A stretch of DNA of 64,000 bases from positions 186,001-250,000 of the forward strand of contig CAYQOM010000003.1 of assembly GCA_964419145.1 (NCBI GenBank), written 5' to 3'. Below the pieces are notes generated by a model. The model was not told the origin of the DNA and searched no databases. It was given only the letters and a program-made list of their open reading frames with translations. Origin of the DNA: UBA2336 sp964419145. Lineage in GTDB: Bacteria > Bacteroidota > Bacteroidia > Cytophagales > Cyclobacteriaceae. The position numbers and the translations under genes were made by a program. This document shows positions 40,877-49,618 of this stretch, piece after piece. How positions within the stretch are numbered: position 1 is the first letter of the stretch; each line of letters opens with the position of its first letter.

Positions 40877-42796
40877 TCAATCGTAAAACGACCAATCAAA
40901 ACCAAAATCAAACACATTAACCACACCTGGGTAAAATGGAGTAGGCACCTGCGCTGATCTTGAAAAGGCCGCCATGATATTGTTATACTTTAATAAAATC
41001 CTGCCTCTGATAATCTTGGCACTCAGAAAAACATCGACCAACGGAAACGATGGACTTGCAAAATCCTGCTGCGTATGAAACTGTTGGATCACCGGATCAT
41101 ACCCGTATGCGTAATAAGCCGATTTCCAATGCAGGTCTAATCCCACCTGAAAATCGAAGTTACCACCAAACCAGATATTGGCATACGACAGTTGTGCATT
41201 AACCAAAAGTTCGGGCATCTGTAAGGCATCATCTGCATTTTCAAGAATGTGCGTGTAAATGGTGCGGGTGGTTAACCAAATGTTCTTAAAAGGCCTGATA
41301 TGCAGCGCCAACTCCGGTGAAGCAATCGTCTGATATCCAGATGATTGCACCGGGAGCACAGTCTGGTCTATACCAAAGTCTCCTTTCTTAAAGAATATCA
41401 GGTTACGAAATGTAGACAACCGAATACCCGGATATACCTTTAACCATTCCGAATTATAGATGAGATTTCCTCCTATTTCGCTTGCTTCAACGGGGCTGAA
41501 GTAATTCATCCATATATCATGGCTGCCTCGATAGGCCTGTTGCAAAAACGTTGGAGATGAAACAGAGCGTTTCAAATACGCTGAAAACCACTTGGTATCA
41601 ATGCTACCTGAAATGCGGTAGCGTTCGTCCAACAAAGATTCCACGTGTCCACGCACCTGTATAAGCGAGTCCACCTGTAGTTCCACTCTACCACCAACAT
41701 ACAATTCAGTATCATAGGTAGGCAAATAAAATCCATCATCCTGAAAATATTTATAGGTCATGGAGTAGTTACGAAACGCCACATACCCGTTATAAAACAG
41801 CTTTAGCAGATTACCTTTAAAACCGGCTTCGTTGCGTAGGGTATTGAATTTGATTTCATCGCTTGTATCTGCGCTGTCCACCACAACTGCATCAAAGAAA
41901 TCTTCTCCATTGGGTTCTGAACTAAAGTCATCCAAAAACCGGTTTCGCTGCCTATCGCTGTCGAGACGATGGTACACCTGTAGTGCCTCACCTACTTTGT
42001 ATTGATGGTAGAGGTGGTAACTTCTCCGCATATCATTGCTCTGTGCGCTAAATAACCAGGGCTGTGCGTTTTCTTCAAATAATTCTGAAAGTGAAAAATC
42101 ATTCACATTGGCTACGCGCACGCCTCCATATTCAAATACCCTATGGTACAAGCGTTTAAAGCGTACGAGCGCGGTGTAGGAACTGTCCTTGCTGTGATAA
42201 CTCATAAACATACCGTACGCCTCTGCCCGTGCGTTCCGATCGCCCTTACCCTGTCGCTGTATCTGCTTATCGATAAAAATGCCGTTGTAATGAAAGCCGA
42301 AATTCCATCGCGGATTAATGTTACGACTGTACATGATGTTGGTGAGCGATCTTCCCTTTCCGCCAAGAATAACATTAAGATTGGTATACGGTGAACGTGT
42401 ATTAAAAAACTGCTGGGGCATTGAATTCCAATACAGATCATATGCATTAAATCCGGATGTAGCTCCAATCGCATCAGGCACCTCCTGATATATTGGCCGG
42501 ATGGCTGTTCCGATATTGCCGAGATCCTGATACAGATTTTGTCTGCGTTGGCTGAATGAGAAATGATGAAAATTTCTGATCACCGTATCAATGGGATACG
42601 ACATCCATTTGTTACGAAACAAATCTTCTTCTAAGAAATATTGTGAAGTGGTGGGGCCGTAAATTTGCTTAGTGGAGTCGTCAATTATGGTTGAACGTGA
42701 CCTTGGTTCGACCGGCATATCCTGAGCCATAGTTAAGATACACGTGAGAACCAGGCAGGCTCCAATTATATACCGTCTAAAAAAATCGAATATCAT
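40877..42796 (-). CDS. Putative outer-membrane porin (Porin_10-like)
   Basis: 639 residues with a signal peptide (MIFDFFRRYIIGACLVLTCILTMAQ). After a linker, the rest is rich in alternating polar/hydrophobic aromatic strands and ends in a terminal aromatic strand (VFDFGFDWSFYD), the pattern of an outer-membrane beta-barrel. The conserved GxxxNAYDLYWNSMPQQFFNTRSPYTNLNVILGGK region matches the Bacteroidota putative-porin family. Substrate unknown. The gene is between lpxK (10-nt gap) and miaE. Confidence 0.8.
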   Translation of the reverse strand: MIFDFFRRYIIGACLVLTCILTMAQDMPVEPRSRSTIIDDSTKQIYGPTTSQYFLEEDLFRNKWMSYPIDTVIRNFHHFSFSQRRQNLYQDLGNIGTAIRPIYQEVPDAIGATSGFNAYDLYWNSMPQQFFNTRSPYTNLNVILGGKGRSLTNIMYSRNINPRWNFGFHYNGIFIDKQIQRQGKGDRNARAEAYGMFMSYHSKDSSYTALVRFKRLYHRVFEYGGVRVANVNDFSLSELFEENAQPWLFSAQSNDMRRSYHLYHQYKVGEALQVYHRLDSDRQRNRFLDDFSSEPNGEDFFDAVVVDSADTSDEIKFNTLRNEAGFKGNLLKLFYNGYVAFRNYSMTYKYFQDDGFYLPTYDTELYVGGRVELQVDSLIQVRGHVESLLDERYRISGSIDTKWFSAYLKRSVSSPTFLQQAYRGSHDIWMNYFSPVEASEIGGNLIYNSEWLKVYPGIRLSTFRNLIFFKKGDFGIDQTVLPVQSSGYQTIASPELALHIRPFKNIWLTTRTIYTHILENADDALQMPELLVNAQLSYANIWFGGNFDFQVGLDLHWKSAYYAYGYDPVIQQFHTQQDFASPSFPLVDVFLSAKIIRGRILLKYNNIMAAFSRSAQVPTPFYPGVVNVFDFGFDWSFYD

Positions 42797-42806
42797 TGTA
42801 GAAAAA

Positions 42807-43841
42807 TCAACTACGACTTATAAAATCCTGCACAAGCATATCAAAATCCTTACCATTCTTTATGAATTTCATCTCGATCGGAAGATAAAATATGGGAAGC
42901 TCCTGTATCATGGACTTCAGTTCTTCACTCATTAGCTTAACACGATCCTTTTCAGTAGTTAGTATGCTCAGATTAGAATTTGAAGAAACCAACGATGAAA
43001 GCTTTTTCACATCATGCTTGGAGTAGTTGTAGTGATCGCGGTATTCGAGATGCTGCACCAGCTTAAAGTTTTTTTCAACATAGGCTTTTAAAGGTTGCGG
43101 ACGTGCTATACCGCTAAGGAGTATAATCTGATCTGAAAAAACAGCATACTTATCCGACATCGGCACAGGCTCGCCATACCGGATGGTTGAAAAAAATACT
43201 GGTTTTTTAGTGTACGTGTGCACTTGGTGCATCACCTTCATCATATCATTTTCACTGAGCGTAGCCGGGCACTTTGTAATTACAATTACATCCGCACGAT
43301 TGGCTCCTTCCTGTCCTTCACGCAATCTACCAAGTGGAAGCACATGATCTTCATAAAAGGGCTTGCTATACTCCGACAACAAAATTGAAAATCCTGCATT
43401 TACCTTTCGATGTTGAAATGCATCATCCAATACCACCACTTGAACCTCCGGATGCTGATCGAGTATTTGCGGAATGGCGAGTGCACGTTCTTCACCAACG
43501 GCAACCACAACCTCCTGACCATATTTGGTAAAAAGTTGAAACGGTTCGTCACCAATGGTTTTGGCGGTTCCTGCTGAATCGGCCAATAAAAAACCCTTTG
43601 TCTTTCTGCCATAGCCCCGGCTCAGGGCAGCCAACTTCACCTGACTGCCCAACAAACGAATCAGGTACTCCACCATCGGTGTTTTACCTGTTCCGCCAAC
43701 AGCCAGATTCCCCACACCAATCACCGGTATATCAAAGGTTACGGAGGGTTTAAGTTTTAAGTCATACAGCTTGTTACGGATGTTCATCACCACATCGTAA
43801 ACCACCGCAAACGGCCACAGCAAAAGCTTTAAAACAGACAT
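42807..43841 (-). CDS. lpxK: Tetraacyldisaccharide 4'-kinase
   Basis: About 344 residues from the Met of MSVLKLLLWPFAVVYD, which gives the usual N-terminal membrane anchor; an upstream in-frame Met at 43880 adds 13 residues that look non-native. Walker A is GNLAVGGTGKTP, followed by LSRGYGRKTKGF and VVLDDAFQHR, the family's catalytic Asp-containing segment. LpxK phosphorylates the 4' position of the lipid A precursor at the inner membrane. Its presence confirms an LPS-bearing outer membrane. Confidence 0.92.
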   Translation of the reverse strand: MSVLKLLLWPFAVVYDVVMNIRNKLYDLKLKPSVTFDIPVIGVGNLAVGGTGKTPMVEYLIRLLGSQVKLAALSRGYGRKTKGFLLADSAGTAKTIGDEPFQLFTKYGQEVVVAVGEERALAIPQILDQHPEVQVVVLDDAFQHRKVNAGFSILLSEYSKPFYEDHVLPLGRLREGQEGANRADVIVITKCPATLSENDMMKVMHQVHTYTKKPVFFSTIRYGEPVPMSDKYAVFSDQIILLSGIARPQPLKAYVEKNFKLVQHLEYRDHYNYSKHDVKKLSSLVSSNSNLSILTTEKDRVKLMSEELKSMIQELPIFYLPIEMKFIKNGKDFDMLVQDFISRS

Positions 43842-43895
43842 GAATAATTTTACCTTTGACCTTAAACGCCAAAGGTACAATTAACGCATTGATTC

Positions 43896-44993
43896 ATGAA
43901 AGTTTCTGAAGTTACCCAATACCTCGAGTCGATTGCACCACGCGCCTATCAGGAGTCATACGATAACTCGGGGCTGCTTACCGGTAGTCCTGATCAGGAT
44001 GTTTCTGGTATTTTGATTACGTTGGACTGCATAGAAACCATTGTTGAAGAAGCCATCCAGAAAAAGTGCAACCTCATCATCGCACACCATCCTATTATTT
44101 TCAAAGGATTAAAGAAAATAACTGGAAGCAACTATGTGGAGCGAACGGTAATAAAAGCGATTAAAAACGACATTGCCATTTACGCCATTCATACCAACCT
44201 GGACAATGTGCATACCGGGGTAAACCTGAAAATTGCGGATAAGATCGGGCTAAAGAATCTGAAAATTCTGGCACCAAAAAGCAATACCCTGACCAAGCTG
44301 GTGACCTTTATTCCCAAAGTAAATGCACAAGAGGTACTGGACGCTTTGCACATAGCTGGGGCCGGCCAGGTTGGCGACTACAAAAACTGCAGCTTTAGCG
44401 TTACCGGCACTGGGACCTTTATGCCCACAGAAAAGGCCAATCCTCATATTGGAAAAGCCCTTGAGCAAGAACAGGTTGAAGAAGATCGGATTGAAGTCAT
44501 TTTTCCTGCTCATCTCGAAGGGAAAATGGTTCAGGCCTTGAAAAAAGCTCACCCTTACGAAGAAGCAGCATATTACCTGACACCACTACATAATGAAAAC
44601 CAGGAAGTTGGATCTGGAATGATTGGAGAATTGGACGTGCCCTTGGAGCCTATCCAGTTTCTGAAGCACCTTAAAAAAGCTATGAATCTGGAGGTTATCA
44701 GACACACCCCATTGACGGATAAGGCGATAAAACGAGTGGCCATTTGCGGGGGCTCAGGCAGTTTTTTGCTTTCAGCAGCAATCCGAAAAGGGGCACAAGC
44801 TTTTGTAACGGCAGATTTTAAATACCACGAGTTCTTTGATGCTGATAATCAGATTGTTATATCCGATATTGGGCATTATGAAAGCGAGGTATATACGAAA
44901 GAACTCATGGGTGATATTTTGAAAGAAAAATTTCCTACTTTTGCAGTCAATTTTTCAGAAACTAGCACAAATCCAGTACGTTACTTTACATAG
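43896..44993 (+). CDS. Nif3-like dinuclear metal-centre protein (YqfO-type)
   Basis: 365 residues. N- and C-terminal Nif3 domains with metal ligands in IIAHHPIIFKG and HTNLDN (N-terminal) and DIGHYESE (C-terminal). The middle third is the inserted PII-like YqfO domain (about 125-235). These proteins form toroidal hexamers; members are annotated as possible GTP cyclohydrolase I type 2, though the true reaction is uncertain. It starts 55 nt from the divergent lpxK gene and precedes the zinc-ribbon protein gene by 14 nt, a conserved pairing. Confidence 0.9.
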   Translation: MKVSEVTQYLESIAPRAYQESYDNSGLLTGSPDQDVSGILITLDCIETIVEEAIQKKCNLIIAHHPIIFKGLKKITGSNYVERTVIKAIKNDIAIYAIHTNLDNVHTGVNLKIADKIGLKNLKILAPKSNTLTKLVTFIPKVNAQEVLDALHIAGAGQVGDYKNCSFSVTGTGTFMPTEKANPHIGKALEQEQVEEDRIEVIFPAHLEGKMVQALKKAHPYEEAAYYLTPLHNENQEVGSGMIGELDVPLEPIQFLKHLKKAMNLEVIRHTPLTDKAIKRVAICGGSGSFLLSAAIRKGAQAFVTADFKYHEFFDADNQIVISDIGHYESEVYTKELMGDILKEKFPTFAVNFSETSTNPVRYFT

Positions 44994-45007
44994 ATCTTAA
45001 ATACTGA

Positions 45008-45814
45008 ATGGAAACTCAAACCGTAGCACAAAAACTCGAAGCCCTTGTAAAACTTCAATCCATCGACAGCAAATTAGACGAACTGATTAAACTAAGGGGG
45101 GACTTGCCCGATGAAGTGCAGGACCTGGAGGACGAGATGGAAGGGTACAAAACCCGCCTGCAACGACACGAGAATGAGCTCAAAGACATTGAGGAAAACA
45201 TTAAGAAGAGCAAGGAAGGAATCAAAGAGGCTGAAAAGCTGATCAAAAAATACAACGAGCAGCAGAAAAACGTACGAAACAACCGCGAGTTTGACGCCAT
45301 CACCAAAGAAGTTGAACTTCAGGAACTTGAAATTCAGATCTGCGAAAAACGCATCAAAGAAGGCAAAGACCTTACCCAAGCCAAAAAAGACGAAATTGAG
45401 AAAACAGAAGCCCTGATCAAAGAAAGAGGCGAGCACCTGGACATTAAAAAGAAAGAACTTGACGGCATCCTTGCTGAAAGCCAGGAAGAAGAAAAGAGGC
45501 TGATGGCCGAGCGCGATAAGGCGGTTAAGAAAATCGAAGACAAAGCCATATTAAAATATTACGAACGCCTAAGAGGTAGCCTGAGCAACGGCTTAGCTGT
45601 TGTACGCGTAGTGCGCGGTGCCGCTGAAGGGTGTAACATCGTTATCCCTCCGCAAAAGATTGCCGAGATCCGCGAGAAGAAAAAAATTGTTATCGATGAG
45701 CATTCCGGTCGTATCTTAGCCGATGTGGATATGGATTCACTGGATGACAGCGATAAGCCTAAGAAAGCTGGTGCTCCTGCCACACCTGTCAGGAGAAGAA
45801 AAGCCGTTGGGTAA
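45008..45814 (+). CDS. Coiled-coil/zinc-ribbon family protein with degenerate ribbon
   Basis: 268 residues. Residues about 15-185 form a long antiparallel coiled coil (Lys/Glu rich), followed by the C-terminal domain that in this family (C4-type zinc ribbon) carries two CxxC knuckles. Here the positions read GAAEGCNIVIPPQ and IDEHSGRIL, so three of the four zinc cysteines are missing while the IPPQ core and GRIL are kept. Zinc binding is unlikely. It follows the Nif3-like gene by 14 nt, as in many bacteria, and is followed by an intrinsic terminator. The tail is Pro/Lys/Arg rich. Confidence 0.8.
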   Translation: METQTVAQKLEALVKLQSIDSKLDELIKLRGDLPDEVQDLEDEMEGYKTRLQRHENELKDIEENIKKSKEGIKEAEKLIKKYNEQQKNVRNNREFDAITKEVELQELEIQICEKRIKEGKDLTQAKKDEIEKTEALIKERGEHLDIKKKELDGILAESQEEEKRLMAERDKAVKKIEDKAILKYYERLRGSLSNGLAVVRVVRGAAEGCNIVIPPQKIAEIREKKKIVIDEHSGRILADVDMDSLDDSDKPKKAGAPATPVRRRKAVG

Positions 45815-45835
45815 CCGAACAACGATATCGTGGAG

Positions 45836-45867
45836 AAAGGCAGGGCAGTTTACCTGCCTTTTTTTTT
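45836..45867 (+). terminator. Strong intrinsic terminator
   Basis: A perfect 9-bp stem AAAGGCAGG / CCTGCCTTT with an 8-nt loop and a T-run of nine. It ends the Nif3 and zinc-ribbon transcript, yet lies inside the region that would encode the signal peptide of the next gene. Confidence 0.85.
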
Positions 45868-45869
45868 GG

Positions 45870-47294
45870 ATGCTGCCTGCGTTCAGTCAACCGAATGCAT
45901 GGCTTGCAAAAGAACCCTATACAAAAGCTCATGAACTAACCCTGAGCCTCCAACTTGATGAAAGCAGGAAACTCATTACCTCTTCCACATCTCCCGAAGC
46001 GATTTATATCAACTCACTTTCGGATGTATTTGAGTTGTTGATCTCCGAAGACGCGGAACGCTTTACGGAACTTGAAAAAGTTTATGAAAGCCGAATCAAC
46101 ACGTTAAAGAAAGCATCGCCACAAACGGCAAAGGAATTATTCGTATTAGCAGAACTGAGATTGCAATGGGGGTTTGTGTACCTGAAGTTTGGTCATGACT
46201 TCACTGCGGCCTGGAGTGTACGACAAGCACATGTGGTTAGTCAGGAATGTCTGCGAAAGTTTCCCGACTTCTTACCGATAAAAAAAACTGCGGGGTTACT
46301 GGAAATCATGTTGGGATCAGTGCCCGAAAAATATCAATGGGTGCTGAACTTGCTGGGCATGCACGGCTCGCTGGAAAAGGGTTTGACTATGCTTACCGAC
46401 ATCAAATCCATGGACAACCCGCTTGCCGATGAAGCAGAGTTGCTTTACCCGTTGATAAATGGTTTTGTTTTACAACAAACCGATTCAGCGCTTATCCATC
46501 TTGAATTGCTCCACCGAAATCAACCACAAAACCGATTGATTCTATTTCTTGGCGCTTCTTTAGCGATCAAAAACTCATCCAGCGAACTGGCGATGATTAT
46601 GCTGGAGAAACTCAAGGGGCTCTCTGCAGGGTTACCCCTGTACTATTCCGACTACCTTCTGGGTGAAGTATACCTGCATCAGGGAAACTATTCCAAATCC
46701 ATTGCTGCTTACCAGAATTTTATCAATCAATACAAGGGAGTTAACTACATCAAAGATGCACACTATAAAATAGGGCTCGCCTATTGGCTGCAGCGTCAAC
46801 CTGATCGGGCGAAGGTGTTTTTCGAATTGGCCAAATTAAAAGGCAGAGAAGTTACGGAAGCCGATAAATACGCTGCTCGTAGCCTTGCCGAAAATGATTT
46901 CTTCAACATACCCATCACCCGGGCACGATACGCGATTGATGGCGGTTATTATGATGAAGCCATTCGTCTGCTGAAAAGTATAAAGAAAGAAGACCTGAAC
47001 ACAACCCACGATTTGGCGGAATACCATTATCGCTTTGCACGACTCTATCACAAAACCAATTTGTTTACCGAAGCCAAGCGCTATTACGAGCAAACGATTG
47101 AGTTAAGTGGATTGGAAACCTGGTACTTTGCACCTAACGCATGTCTTCAACTGGGGTACATTTTTCGCGATGGAGGAAATACAGAAGAGGCCCGGAAATA
47201 TTTTAACAAAGCGCTCAGCTATAAAAAGCATGCTTATAAGAACAGTATTGACAGTAAGGCGAAATCCGCACTGGCGCAGTTGAAGAAAAAGTGA
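45870..47294 (+). CDS. Tetratricopeptide-repeat protein, start uncertain
   Basis: About 474 residues from ATG 45870. Helical TPR-like repeats run through most of the protein, clearest at about 280-460 (LGEVYLHQGNYSKSIAAYQNFINQYKG, YKIGLAYWLQRQPDRAKVFFELA, LQLGYIFRDGGNTEEARKYFNKAL). The N-terminus is a problem: starting at MLPAFSQPNAW gives only the end of a signal peptide. In the same frame, codons before it (GQFTCLFFW) look like a hydrophobic core but have no ATG unless one reads far back into the zinc-ribbon gene. A GTG at 45830 would give a fine signal peptide if the T-run were one base shorter. Probably exported; function unknown. Confidence 0.7.
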   Translation: MLPAFSQPNAWLAKEPYTKAHELTLSLQLDESRKLITSSTSPEAIYINSLSDVFELLISEDAERFTELEKVYESRINTLKKASPQTAKELFVLAELRLQWGFVYLKFGHDFTAAWSVRQAHVVSQECLRKFPDFLPIKKTAGLLEIMLGSVPEKYQWVLNLLGMHGSLEKGLTMLTDIKSMDNPLADEAELLYPLINGFVLQQTDSALIHLELLHRNQPQNRLILFLGASLAIKNSSSELAMIMLEKLKGLSAGLPLYYSDYLLGEVYLHQGNYSKSIAAYQNFINQYKGVNYIKDAHYKIGLAYWLQRQPDRAKVFFELAKLKGREVTEADKYAARSLAENDFFNIPITRARYAIDGGYYDEAIRLLKSIKKEDLNTTHDLAEYHYRFARLYHKTNLFTEAKRYYEQTIELSGLETWYFAPNACLQLGYIFRDGGNTEEARKYFNKALSYKKHAYKNSIDSKAKSALAQLKKK

Positions 47295-47410
47295 GGAGCA
47301 AAATCTTATAAGAAAGAAATCAAATTCAACATTGAGTTCCGTAGGCGCAGCATCTCATTAAAAAGATGAATAATAAATAACCACCCCTAACCCCTCCTTG
47401 TCAGGAGGGG
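47293..47410. repeat. REP mosaic unit 1
   Basis: Contains a degraded form of the GGAGCGAAATCTTATTAGAAAG module, then TTCCGTAGGCGCAGCATCTC, then the GC-rich hairpin module AACCACCCC...CCCCTCCTTG/CAGGAGGGG at 47379-47410. Same order as units 2 and 3. No gene is visible anywhere in 47295-47792. Confidence 0.75.
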
Positions 47411-47499
47411 AATTATGCAAAACTCGCCATCTCCTTACATCAATTCAAGCTCAGAAGTAGTGATATCGTATTGAAAGAAATATTTGATACGCTTATTAA

Positions 47500-47618
47500 G
47501 CTCCAGAGGAGCGAAATCTTATTAGAAAGAAATCAAATTCAACATTGAGCTCCGTAGGAGCGACATCTCGTTTAAAAAATTAATAAAACCACCCCCAGCC
47601 CCTCCTTGTCAGGAGGGG
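47500..47618. repeat. REP mosaic unit 2
   Basis: Begins with the hairpin GCTCCAGAGGAGC, then GAAATCTTATTAGAAAG, a second hairpin GCTCCGTAGGAGC followed by GACATCTCG, and ends with the CCACCCC/CCCCTCC-GGAGGGG module at 47587-47618. It is the best-preserved of the three units. Confidence 0.8.
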
Positions 47619-47653
47619 AGTTATATTAAACTCTCTATTCTCGTTGTTAATTT

Positions 47654-47786
47654 AGCTCCAGAGGAGCGAAATCTTATTAGAAAGAATTCAAATTGAACAC
47701 CGTAGGAGCGGCATCTTAATTTAGAAAGAAAAACTCGATACGAACATAAGTAAAAAACCACCCCGGCCCCTCCTTGTCAGGAGGGG
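47654..47786. repeat. REP mosaic unit 3
   Basis: Begins with GCTCCAGAGGAGC and GAAATCTTATTAGAAAG as in unit 2, has a shortened second module (CCGTAGGAGCGGCATCTTAA) and ends with the CCACCCC/CCCCTCC-GGAGGGG hairpin at 47756-47786, just before the end of the phosphatase gene on the other strand. Confidence 0.78.
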
Positions 47787-47792
47787 AGTTAG

Positions 47793-48437
47793 TTAAGCTA
47801 CCTTGGCAAGTTGCTTTTGTAATTCTTTAAGATGTGTGGTATCGTTGTACCGCTCAACACTAAACATCGAACCCGAATAGTTCAACACATACAGACAGGC
47901 ATTTTCATGCTCAAACATATCCATACTTCGCAGCGGATAATTCAGCAGGCAACACAATAAAATTCGTATCGCTCTTCCGTGCATACAAATGAGCACAGTT
48001 TTTTCATCCGTCTTGCTCAAGATATTCTCTACTGCAGGTTGCATGCGTTTAATCACATCCTCCGGACTTTCACCACCTTCAATCCGCAAATGCGTTTCAC
48101 CTTTTCTCCATTCCGCCAACATGTGGTGGTAATAGGCATCTTCTTCAGGCGTAATTGACTGACCTTCCTTCTTTCCCCACGAAATTTCATTTAGTCCCGC
48201 CAACTGTTCATGCTCAAATCCGGCATCAATAAAATGTTGTACCGATTCGATGGTTCGCTTCAGGACGGAGGTATAGACTTTATCAAACGGAACATTTCGA
48301 TATGCCTCGTAAAATGCCTTGGCCTGTGCGCGCCCAAAATCATTCAGACTGCTATCCACCCCGCTGCCCTGAACGATGCCGCGGAGGTTAAAATCAGTTT
48401 GTCCGTGACGAACAATGTATATTTTTTTCGTGTTCAA
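47793..48437 (-). CDS. Histidine phosphatase family protein
   Basis: 214 residues of the phosphoglycerate-mutase/CobC-like superfamily. The catalytic RHG motif is IVRHGQTDFN (His11), with the second half of the active site in LNEISWGKKEGQS and CMHGRAIRIL (second catalytic His). It removes phosphate from small metabolites through a phospho-His intermediate; the substrate is not set by sequence. A stand-alone gene between the REP cluster and the VapBC module. Confidence 0.88.
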   Translation of the reverse strand: MNTKKIYIVRHGQTDFNLRGIVQGSGVDSSLNDFGRAQAKAFYEAYRNVPFDKVYTSVLKRTIESVQHFIDAGFEHEQLAGLNEISWGKKEGQSITPEEDAYYHHMLAEWRKGETHLRIEGGESPEDVIKRMQPAVENILSKTDEKTVLICMHGRAIRILLCCLLNYPLRSMDMFEHENACLYVLNYSGSMFSVERYNDTTHLKELQKQLAKVA

Positions 48438-48550
48438 TTTGTAGCTATTTTGGCCCTGTTTTTAGGGAAAAACCGAAAAAACTGCCGCAAAAATAGAAAA
48501 AATGCACATAGTATTAGTGAACATGTCAACTATCAGATTTTGAGAAGCAA

Positions 48551-48796
48551 ATGAAAACAATTGACACAAATTCGATGCTGGTTCAAAGCTATCTGAGCAT
48601 TCTTGAAAAGCTTAATCCCGAATCTCAACTGGATTTGATCTCGAAACTTTCGGAAAACCTTAAGAAAGGAAACAAGCGAGGAAAAAACACTTTTCAAAAA
48701 GCGTTTGGAGCATGGGACACCCGTGATTCCGCTGAGGAGCTAATTCAGACTATCAGAAAAAGCAGGAAGTTAAATAGAAAAATTGAAAGGCTGTGA
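48551..48796 (+). CDS. Antitoxin of VapBC-type module 1
   Basis: 81 residues. A helical N-terminus and a charged tail (TIRKSRKLNRKIERL) that would wrap round the toxin. It is partnered with a PIN-domain gene whose GTG start overlaps its stop by 4 nt (GTGA). Such an antitoxin neutralises the toxin and, as a complex, usually represses its own promoter. The DNA-binding class is not clear from sequence. It is the first gene of the long run that continues into the men genes. Confidence 0.75.
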   Translation: MKTIDTNSMLVQSYLSILEKLNPESQLDLISKLSENLKKGNKRGKNTFQKAFGAWDTRDSAEELIQTIRKSRKLNRKIERL

Positions 48797-49194
48797 ACAA
48801 GTATCTCTTAGATACAAACATATGCATTTACTACATGAAAGGCCTTCACAATCTTAAGCAACAGATTGAAAGAGTTGATCAAGAAAATTGCTATATATCA
48901 GAAATTACATTAGCAGAGCTAAAATTTGGAGTCGAGAATAGTGCACATCCATCAAAAAATAAAAAAGCGCTTGATCACTTTTTAAGCGGAATCGCAGTAC
49001 TACCAATTTATGAAGCCCTTGATATCTATGCCAAAGAGAAAGCAAGATTACGTAAGGCAGGCACTTCGGTGGATGATTTCGATTTACTGATTGGTTCGAC
49101 TTCAATCGCTTTCAAGGTGACTTTGATAACCAATAATATAAATCATTTCAAACGGATAAAAAATATTAAACTTGACAATTGGGTTACGAAATGA
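48793..49194 (+). CDS. vapC: PIN-domain ribonuclease toxin 1 (VapC-type)
   Basis: 133 residues. PIN fold with acidic metal-binding residues Asp7 (LLDTN), Glu42 (LAELKFG) and Asp97 (VDDFDLLIG); the fourth position is Asn (LITNNINHF), a common VapC variant. VapC toxins cut specific tRNAs or rRNA. GTG start overlapping the antitoxin stop. Its stop overlaps the ATG of the next gene, a menaquinone-type thioesterase, by 4 nt (ATGA), so it is translationally coupled to metabolic genes. Confidence 0.88.
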   Translation: MNKYLLDTNICIYYMKGLHNLKQQIERVDQENCYISEITLAELKFGVENSAHPSKNKKALDHFLSGIAVLPIYEALDIYAKEKARLRKAGTSVDDFDLLIGSTSIAFKVTLITNNINHFKRIKNIKLDNWVTK

Positions 49195-49616
49195 GTCTAT
49201 TTCCAAAGCACCTATCTCTTGAAATCCTCAACAAAATGTCAGCCAACACCATGGTTGAGCACCTCGGCATTGTGTTCACTGCCATCGGGGATGATTACAT
49301 TCAGGCCACCATGCCGGTTGATCACCGTACACATCAGCCCTACGGATTGTTGCACGGTGGCGCATCCGTTGCACTGGCTGAAACATTGGGCAGTGTTGCT
49401 GCGCATTGTTGCATTGACACTTCTATTCAATACTGTGTTGGCCTCGACATTAACGCGAATCATGTAAAAGGAATAAAACAGGGAACGGTTACCGGCACCA
49501 CAAAACCCATTCACATCGGCAAGCGCACACACGTTTGGGAAATTCGCATCACCAACGAACAAAACGAACTGATCTGCATCAGTCGCATAACTATGGCCGT
49601 AATTGACAAACGTTAA
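49191..49616 (+). CDS. menI: Hotdog-fold thioesterase, probable DHNA-CoA hydrolase
   Basis: 141 residues from ATG 49191 (an upstream in-frame TTG is rejected because the ATG gives an ideal 4-nt overlap with vapC). PaaI-type hotdog fold with YGLLHGGASVALAETLGS, where the Glu and the HGG turn form the active site. The genomic position directly before menF, menD and menB argues that it releases CoA from 1,4-dihydroxy-2-naphthoyl-CoA in menaquinone synthesis. Specificity is inferred from context; the fold itself is clear. Confidence 0.8.
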   Translation: MSLFPKHLSLEILNKMSANTMVEHLGIVFTAIGDDYIQATMPVDHRTHQPYGLLHGGASVALAETLGSVAAHCCIDTSIQYCVGLDINANHVKGIKQGTVTGTTKPIHIGKRTHVWEIRITNEQNELICISRITMAVIDKR

Positions 49617-49618
49617 CC

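Noticed and set aside
47293..47786. Possible CRISPR-like array because of regularly spaced palindromes
   Set aside because: Only three units, spacing not constant, each unit built of three different modules, and no cas genes nearby; fits REP mosaics.
49179..49190. TTG start for the thioesterase, four codons upstream
   Set aside because: The ATG at 49191 overlaps the vapC stop by the standard 4 nt and gives the usual N-terminus for the family.
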